Part shown: in pieces, positions 58,771-64,000 of the stretch
How the letters are laid out: each line of letters opens with the position of its first letter
Numbering within the stretch: position 1 is the stretch's first letter
Origin: JACOND01 sp965202795
Lineage (GTDB): Bacteria; Bdellovibrionota; Bdellovibrionia; Bdellovibrionales; UBA1609
DNA: 64,000 nt
Reading direction: 5' to 3'
Assembly (NCBI GenBank): GCA_965202795.1
Contig: OZ241848.1
Location: 2,170,001-2,234,000, forward strand
Program-made: the position numbers and the translations under genes
The notes under the pieces: model-generated
Seen by the model: the letters and a program-made list of their open reading frames with translations, nothing else
What the model was told of the DNA's origin: nothing
Database searches by the model: none

Positions 58771-60222
58771 TTAGAGGTAATCCACTTGGGGATAGTTTAT
58801 TCTGTCTTCGACATAATCATCAAAATCTAAAAAGTCGTTGCAGTATTGGGTGGCGGAAAGCTCATTGATGATCCTCCTGTTCTCGTATTCGCAGTCCTCC
58901 CCCTCCTCGCCTCTTTCTCCGATTGTGGCTCTTGTGGCGCCGCCTTTGTTTGGCGCGTCTGGATCAGCGGATTCACCAGCCCCGGCGGACTCGTAAAACT
59001 CTGCGAATTCCTGATAAGTGTTCCACTCCCGGATCATCAGACTCAGCTGATGCAGAATCTCGCCGGCCTGATCCAGACACTCCACAGTAAAAAACAAGCC
59101 GGGATTATAGCCTGTGTTTGGCGCGCCGGCCGGTGTCTGCAAAAATTTTGGCAAGTCGGTTGTTTTTGGTGGTGTTGACTGTCTGTCAATCTCCCGAACT
59201 TCTTCGGGGGGCTTGTCCAGCTGCTCCAAGTAATTGGCAATGGGAATGCTTGCATCGCCATGCCGGCCATGAGCATGGATCAAATCCTGCAAAATGATGG
59301 TCCGCCTTTGGCCGTCTTCCAGCACATACTCGGACTCCCCTATGGGAAGCCCGTCCTGGTCATAATCACTCCAGCTGGTGCGGCCGGGGCCGCCAAGGCA
59401 GCTTGTCAGGGAACCAGCGGACCAGCTTTTTGGATCCCCATCCAAATAATAATCTCCAAAACAGCAGGAAATTCTTTCGTCATCCGCTCCCCTTTGGTTA
59501 AAAGCGCAAAGATTTTCCTCTTCTTCGTTACATCTTAGGCCAGTTCCTAAACAGCCATTTGAACGGCCGAGTAAGCCACAAATCCTATTAGCTTCAGCGG
59601 CAAGATTTGTATTACATGTAAAGTTGCTTGTAGGCGCGTCAAAGGCTAATGGATTTACGCCCTGAGCTTTACCTCCAAGGGCGCAATAATAAGTCTCCTC
59701 TTCCTGATTGTCCCCTGAGCCTGTGGTTCTTTTGCATTCAGTGACAGATAGAGGCCCCTGGCCGGTTTCAAAATTATAATGCCAGGGGACAGAGTAATAG
59801 ATGTTGGCGCACATGCCGGCGGGAACATTGTATTTGATGGCCAAAGGGTTTAAAAAAAGCTCCTGCTCCATAATGTCCAGGATGCAGATTTTGTGCTCTG
59901 AATGCTCGGAAATGTCATCCAGCTCGATGTATTCAATCTCGCAGTTGGAGACGCTGTCCCTTGTGGCGGCGTCGCCGTATTCCTCGGTGGTGCTGATTTC
60001 GTAAAGAGGAGGCTCAACGCCAAGGCTGCTGTAATGATCCGCGTCCAGATCTATATAAAAATAAGTGGAGTCCGGGGGGGAGGTCTCGCTCCCCATGGCA
60101 GGCAGCAGCAGGGCGCCGCCCAGGCCGCCTGAGGGGCTGAACACACAGCCCGAAAGCATCAGGCAAAGCCAAGCCGGCAAAGCCGCCGGCCAAACACAGG
60201 AGATAAGTCTTTTCTGCAGCAT
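58771..60222 (-). CDS. Cysteine-rich putative lipoprotein
   Basis: About 483 residues with a lipoprotein signal (AALPAWLCLMLSGC) from ATG 60222. Mature protein has more than ten Cys (CNTNLAAEANRICGLLG, CLGTGLRCNEEEENLC, ISCCFGDYYLDGD) and many acidic residues, as in extracellular calcium- or disulfide-stabilised proteins. No family recognised. The frame is open upstream to 60378, but those residues are Arg/Lys/Pro-rich and precede an internal signal sequence, so I prefer the inner ATG. Confidence 0.75.
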   Translation of the reverse strand: MLQKRLISCVWPAALPAWLCLMLSGCVFSPSGGLGGALLLPAMGSETSPPDSTYFYIDLDADHYSSLGVEPPLYEISTTEEYGDAATRDSVSNCEIEYIELDDISEHSEHKICILDIMEQELFLNPLAIKYNVPAGMCANIYYSVPWHYNFETGQGPLSVTECKRTTGSGDNQEEETYYCALGGKAQGVNPLAFDAPTSNFTCNTNLAAEANRICGLLGRSNGCLGTGLRCNEEEENLCAFNQRGADDERISCCFGDYYLDGDPKSWSAGSLTSCLGGPGRTSWSDYDQDGLPIGESEYVLEDGQRRTIILQDLIHAHGRHGDASIPIANYLEQLDKPPEEVREIDRQSTPPKTTDLPKFLQTPAGAPNTGYNPGLFFTVECLDQAGEILHQLSLMIREWNTYQEFAEFYESAGAGESADPDAPNKGGATRATIGERGEEGEDCEYENRRIINELSATQYCNDFLDFDDYVEDRINYPQVDYL

Positions 60223-60587
60223 GCCCCTTGATTTTAACCTGAAGCCATGGGATAAGCTAAGAGGCAAAGCGGCTAAAGCTAAAAAATTAGACTTTTGGCT
60301 TGATTTTTTTGGCTTGCGGCGCGGCGGGTCGCGGGGGCTGCGGATTTTTGGCTTGTCTGCCCGCGGCTTTTCATGCATGCTGAAGGCGCCCTGGGAATAT
60401 TTGGGAAATATTTGGGAAATATTTTGGGAATATTCGGAATCTTCGCGCGCTGCCGGGAATCCCCCAGTGAATGCCGGCCAATAGACGGGGAATAGACGAG
60501 GATGGGCTTTTTTAGAGCTGTGAAAATTAGCGCGGGGCGGCCTGAGACAAAAAACCCCCGGCAGGCCCTTTGCCGGAGCAGGCAGCG
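60223..60587. repeat. Divergent gap with TGGGAAATATT repeats
   Basis: At 60391-60438 the motif TGGGAATATT/TGGGAAATATT occurs four times with a period of 11-13 bases. It sits between the divergent lipoprotein and glutaredoxin genes and may be regulatory. No gene in the gap. Confidence 0.55.
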
Positions 60588-61265
60588 ATGAAGCTTTATA
60601 TTTATGACCACTGCCCCTACTGCGTAAAGGCGCGGATGATTTTCGGCCTGAAGGGCGCGCCTTTGGAGCTGGCCCCCCTGCTAAACGATGACGAGGAAAC
60701 CCCCATCCAGATGATCGGGGTCAAAATGGTCCCCATTCTGGAGATCAGCAAACCAGGCAGCCAGCGGGAGTTTTTGCCGGAAAGCCTGGACATCATCCGC
60801 TATATTGACAAGCGCTTTGGCAGCCCCTCTGTGAAATGGGGCGCCGACCGCTGGCTTGAGGCATGGATTCAGAAGGCCGTCCCCGCCCTTTACAGCTTGT
60901 GCATGCCGCGGTGGGTTAAAGCCCCTCTGGAGGAATTTAAAACCCAGGGGGCGAGAGATTATTTCCAAAACAAAAAAGAGCTGATAACCGGGCCTTTCAG
61001 CGAGGCCCTGAAAAGCTCAGAATCCCTTAAAAAGGAAATGGCCGCCCGGCTCCGGAAGCTGGAGGCCCGGCTCCAAAAACAGCATCCCTCAGGGGAGCCG
61101 AAGTTTTGGGGGGATTCCCTCAGTGAAAGCGACTTTCATTTGTTTGCCTTTTTGCGGTCCCTCAGCATCATAAAGGATTTTCCGCTCCCCGAAAAAACAG
61201 CCCTTTACAGCCGCCTTATGGCGCAAAAAAGCGGGGTCCCTCTCCACGACTCCATAGCTCTTTAA
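60588..61265 (+). CDS. grxB: Glutaredoxin 2
   Basis: GST-like glutaredoxin reduced by glutathione. Active site YDHCPYCVKAR at residues 5-15; the family signature LNDDEETPIQMIGVKMVPIL near 33-52; C-terminal GST-like helical domain. 225 residues (E. coli GrxB 215). ATG 60588 has GGAG nine bases upstream. It stands alone on the plus strand, convergent to the next gene. Confidence 0.92.
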   Translation: MKLYIYDHCPYCVKARMIFGLKGAPLELAPLLNDDEETPIQMIGVKMVPILEISKPGSQREFLPESLDIIRYIDKRFGSPSVKWGADRWLEAWIQKAVPALYSLCMPRWVKAPLEEFKTQGARDYFQNKKELITGPFSEALKSSESLKKEMAARLRKLEARLQKQHPSGEPKFWGDSLSESDFHLFAFLRSLSIIKDFPLPEKTALYSRLMAQKSGVPLHDSIAL

Positions 61266-61275
61266 AGCCTGGCCT

Positions 61276-62481
61276 TTAGGGCATGGCTGAGGGGAGTTCC
61301 GGCCCGCCCTCCCCGCCCGAACCGCCCGAACCGCCCGCGCCGCCCTCCCCGCTTTCCTCAAGCAGGCTGCCCACATAAGCTGTGCTCATTTGATCAGATA
61401 TCTCCTTTGTCACAAATTCAGCCGTGTCTTTTGAGAGATATATTCTGTAAGAGGTCAATGCCCCCGCCGCTGCCGCCAAAAAAGCCGCTGAGCTTAAGCT
61501 GCTCCCTTTGGCTACCGCCCGCGCCGCGGCCTCCAGCCTCAGCTGGATGGCTTTGGCGTTCGCTTTTGAAAAAAGCTCCGAAACTTCTTTTTGAACAGAT
61601 TTTGGCATGTTTTTTGATGCCTGGATCAGCCTCTGAGACATATCCGCATAAATGCGGGAGCTTGCGGCTTTCAGCCCCTTCCCCGACAAAGCTTTGCCCT
61701 TAAAGCGCGCGCCCCCGCCGCTGCGAAACGCGCCCATGGAATTGTCCACAGTTTTTTTAAGAAGCTTTGCCGTTTTTGAGGAAAGCTTTCCGGCTTTCAG
61801 CCCGGCGGCTATAGAGGAAAACATGCTGCTTCCAGGGACGGGGATGGCCAGCCCGGCCAAAACACTGCACAAGATCGCTGTCTGCGCGGAGCCGCTGTAG
61901 CACATAAACGAGGCATGCTGCTCGCTGACAAACTGCCTGAGCCATGAAAACATGGCGCTGAAGGAGTCCCCCGCCAAGCTGGCCGCCGCCTTTAAAAGCC
62001 TTTCCGCTTTTGTCCCCTCCGCCTCTTTCCAGGCCCGGTAAAACTCAATGGAAAGATAGTTTTTTGCCGAGGAAAGGTAATTGGCCGCCTCGCCCCTGAC
62101 CTCTGAATCAAAGGCCACAGCCGCGGAAAACTGAAGGGCGCCCCGGGCCAGCTCAAAAAGAAACTCAGCGGAGCTTAAAAGGTATTCCCCGCAGGAAAAA
62201 ACCGACTGGCCGGCGCCCTGCGCGTAATCCGCAAGGGAGCCGTCCCGGCCGCAGGTCATGCGATGCTTTTTCGGAACATCCCGGCACTCCTTGGAAAGCA
62301 GCCGGCTAAAGCATTCTGTCAGCTTGAGGGAGTCTGCCGCCTGCCCCGCGCATTGGCCGCTCCCCGGACATTCAAAGGCGAACCCGGCCTCTGTTTGAGC
62401 TTCAGAAAGGTCCGGCCCGGCCCATCCGCCGGCCGGAGCCAGCCCGGCGGCAAAGGCAAATATCAGGGAAAAGCCTCTCAC
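61276..62481 (-). CDS. Secreted helical protein, unknown function
   Basis: 401 residues from GTG 62481, chosen because GGAGG lies six bases upstream. Signal peptide (GFSLIFAFAAGLAPAGGWAG). Mature part begins with a Cys-rich segment (six Cys in about 80 residues), then is largely helical with a possible membrane segment (QTAILCSVLAGLAIPVPGSS) and Ala/Lys-rich helices; Gly/Ser-rich C-terminal tail. No family recognised. Its start overlaps the end of the preceding gene by 4 bases. Confidence 0.7.
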   Translation of the reverse strand: MRGFSLIFAFAAGLAPAGGWAGPDLSEAQTEAGFAFECPGSGQCAGQAADSLKLTECFSRLLSKECRDVPKKHRMTCGRDGSLADYAQGAGQSVFSCGEYLLSSAEFLFELARGALQFSAAVAFDSEVRGEAANYLSSAKNYLSIEFYRAWKEAEGTKAERLLKAAASLAGDSFSAMFSWLRQFVSEQHASFMCYSGSAQTAILCSVLAGLAIPVPGSSMFSSIAAGLKAGKLSSKTAKLLKKTVDNSMGAFRSGGGARFKGKALSGKGLKAASSRIYADMSQRLIQASKNMPKSVQKEVSELFSKANAKAIQLRLEAAARAVAKGSSLSSAAFLAAAAGALTSYRIYLSKDTAEFVTKEISDQMSTAYVGSLLEESGEGGAGGSGGSGGEGGPELPSAMP

Positions 62482-63329
62482 CAAAGCCCTCCCCCGCCGG
62501 CGCCCTCCCTAATGTAATCTAAAAGCCGGGCCAGATCCTCTCTGTCTGAAAAATCCCCTCGCGACTCCGCCAGAGCCTGAATGATTTGAGCCTCCCTGTA
62601 AAAATGCCACTCGCTGAAAAAAAATTTTTGCCCCCGGCGGATCAGGATTCCCTTTAAAAACAGGGTTTTGCGCTCTGGGGTCCAGGAGTAAAGCTCAGGC
62701 TCCCAGCTGGAAATGGAGGGGATCTTCTGGATGAGCTGCTTTTTGCTCTCCGCCAGGGCTTGAAAGTCCGCCTCGGAATCAGGGAGAGGGGCCGCCCGCC
62801 GCGGCTCCGCCCGAAGGCTGAGGATGATCTCCGGCTGGGACTTGGAAACAAAAATCCTCTGGCTCAGCGGGCTGCTAAAAAGGCCAGCCCTTTCCCAGCC
62901 CTCCGCCAAAGGCCCGTCATCAAACAAGCTTTGAGAGGACAGTTTTCTTGATGCTTTTGAATCCTGCGGGGCGGCAGAGGCGCCTTTGCCGGCAGGCTGC
63001 GCTGGTTTTGCAGAGGCGCCTTTGCTGTCTGTTTTTGCGGAGCTGGCGGCAGGGCTTTTGACGGAAGCGCCTGCGGAGCTGGCGGCAGGGCTTTTGACGG
63101 CAGCTTGCGCTGGTTTTGCAGAGGGGACTCCGCCATGAGCAAAAAGCGCGGCCAGAAGAAAAAACGCCGGGAAAGGCAAAAGGCCGCAGCGGAGGCGCGC
63201 GCCCCATCCATTAGAGAGGGCATGGCTTGCGGCCGGCTTTGCGCGCGGGGCCTGTTTACCGGCATGCCTTGCGGCCTGTTTGCCGGCATGCCTTGCGGCC
63301 TGGCTCTGGCCATTAAACAATCTCCTCAT
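62478..63329 (-). CDS. Putative exported protein with repeat-rich N terminus
   Basis: 283 residues. The first 47 residues hold ARHAGKQ twice, then a hydrophobic segment (LLPFPAFFLLAALFAHGG) as signal or anchor, then a KSPAASSA/AKPAQ-type low-complexity stretch (about 70-130) from imperfect DNA repeats at 62960-63125. The C-terminal 150 residues look folded (PEIILSLRAEPR, FLKGILIRRGQKFFFSEWHF). No family recognised. The signal segment lies unusually far from the start, so the real start may be later. Confidence 0.6.
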   Translation of the reverse strand: MRRLFNGQSQAARHAGKQAARHAGKQAPRAKPAASHALSNGWGARLRCGLLPFPAFFLLAALFAHGGVPSAKPAQAAVKSPAASSAGASVKSPAASSAKTDSKGASAKPAQPAGKGASAAPQDSKASRKLSSQSLFDDGPLAEGWERAGLFSSPLSQRIFVSKSQPEIILSLRAEPRRAAPLPDSEADFQALAESKKQLIQKIPSISSWEPELYSWTPERKTLFLKGILIRRGQKFFFSEWHFYREAQIIQALAESRGDFSDREDLARLLDYIREGAGGGGLW

Positions 63330-63415
63330 GCCTGATTTATCGGCAATTTTCCGGCCAAGCCTAAAAGCGCCTGCTTTGGGAAAGCCTCATTTGAGAGGAC
63401 CGAAAGGCGCCTGTT

Positions 63416-64000
63416 TTAAGAAGAGCGCCGGGACTCCCGGCGCCGCGGCAGGACATGAAAGCCAATGGGCAGGCCCTTCAGATCCCACCTCTCTTTGATC
63501 TGATTGATGACAAAGCGGCGGTAGGCGGGGGCCACCCCCTGGGGATAATTGGCAAAGGCAATAAAATCAGGGGGCTTTTTGTTTGTCTGGGCGATATAGT
63601 AAAACTTCACATCGCTTGCGCCGAAAACAGGGGCCGGGGCTTTTCTTATGGAGCGGAAAAAAAAGCTGTTCAGCTCTGGGGTTGGGATTTTCCGCTCCAT
63701 TTTGTTTTTGACAGAGGCGATCAGCCGAAACAATTTGTCTTTGTGGCTGCCGGTTTTGGCGCTCAGATAAATTTTGGGCAGATCGGGGAAAAAATGAAAG
63801 GCCTTTTGCAGGGCGGCCCGTTTCCGCTCCCGCTCAGCCGCGCTTTGCCTCATCAGCAGGTCCCTTTTGTTGAGGATCAAAATGACCGGCTTTCGCTGAG
63901 CGCTGCAAAGCTGAATCAGGCGGGCGTCCTGGCGGCTGGGGCCTTCCGCCCCATCCACAACCAAAAGGGCAATGTCCGCCCTTTCCAGCTCCGAGCGGCT
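63416..64000 (-). CDS. der: GTPase Der (EngA), C-terminal part, cut by the window end
   Basis: Ribosome assembly GTPase with two G domains. The window holds the end of G domain 2 (ERADIALLVVDGAEGPSRQD as G3 flank, VILILNKRDLL as G4, YLSAKTGSHKD as G5) and the KH-like C-terminal domain (PTPELNSFFFRSIRKAP, KFYYIAQTNKKPPDFIAFAN). The gene runs past base 64000. It is the first of the three reverse-strand genes der-62478-61276. Confidence 0.92.
   Translation of the reverse strand, partial: SRSELERADIALLVVDGAEGPSRQDARLIQLCSAQRKPVILILNKRDLLMRQSAAERERKRAALQKAFHFFPDLPKIYLSAKTGSHKDKLFRLIASVKNKMERKIPTPELNSFFFRSIRKAPAPVFGASDVKFYYIAQTNKKPPDFIAFANYPQGVAPAYRRFVINQIKERWDLKGLPIGFHVLPRRRESRRSS

Noticed and set aside
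1..64000. tRNA, rRNA, tmRNA genes
   Set aside because: I looked for T-loop signatures and rRNA core sequences by eye and saw none. A tRNAscan or Infernal run would be needed to exclude short RNA genes fully.

Overview
The window is a piece of chromosome from a GC-rich Gram-negative bacterium. It carries a type IVa pilus assembly operon (pilMNOPQ, pilA, prepilin peptidase), a class II HMG-CoA reductase mevalonate pathway, a membrane pyrophosphatase, a type B L31, and many unrecognised lipoproteins. A mevalonate route plus type IVa pili in a Gram-negative background suggests Bdellovibrionota or a neighbouring delta-proteobacterial lineage. That is an inference from gene content; no rRNA gene is present to test it and I saw no tRNA gene.

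Layout. 1-5.4 kb: GC-rich repeats, pilA, an Rpn-family nuclease and a solitary C5 methyltransferase. 5.5-12.5 kb: a reverse-strand run rpmE-rpmI-rplT-fni-mvaA-phosphomevalonate kinase-mvaD, with mevalonate kinase facing it; HMG-CoA synthase is not in the window. 12.5-21.3 kb: lipoprotein, pilQ, P, O, N, M, prepilin peptidase and a small membrane protein. 21.3-24.3 kb: proton/sodium pyrophosphatase and a VTT-domain membrane protein. 24.6-28.5 kb: rpsB-tsf-pyrH-frr-uppS. 28.5-30.2 kb: two lipoproteins.

30.8-44.3 kb is a co-directional accessory/defence island: a membrane protein of unknown role, a coiled-coil protein with a PD-(D/E)XK domain and variable repeats, a type I restriction system with the methylase fused to a half specificity subunit, a SIR2-HerA pair, a single-chain DarT-DarG fusion, and a DUF1828/DUF1829 protein with a decayed upstream partner. 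From about 37.4 kb the DNA is visibly AT-richer than its flanks, so part of the island is probably foreign.

44.6-58.7 kb mixes chromosomal-type genes with a second accessory region: a secreted protein, a transglutaminase-like protein, an ATPase-Toprim (OLD/PARIS-like) pair, a tight three-gene operon of unknown function, several intact and broken rpn genes, and a membrane protein with a nuclease-like motif and a glycine zipper followed by a small basic protein. 58.8-64 kb returns to ordinary genes: lipoprotein, glutaredoxin 2, two secreted proteins and the 3' part of der.

The most unusual layer is the interplay of three dispersed GC-rich repeat families with the rpn genes. One family forms a CGGCC-TCGC-GGCCG hairpin, one carries a GCCGG...CATAATCCGGC core, and one is a roughly 105-bp TTTCCCC-rich element. 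They sit between genes, inside the 3' end of rpmE, and inside one rpn gene, which they break. The rpn genes keep a strong internal ribosome binding site in front of their C-terminal tails, and these tails survive as separate small open frames when the nuclease part is lost. This fits an internally translated Rpn antitoxin (RpnS-like) that is retained or multiplied after the toxin decays.
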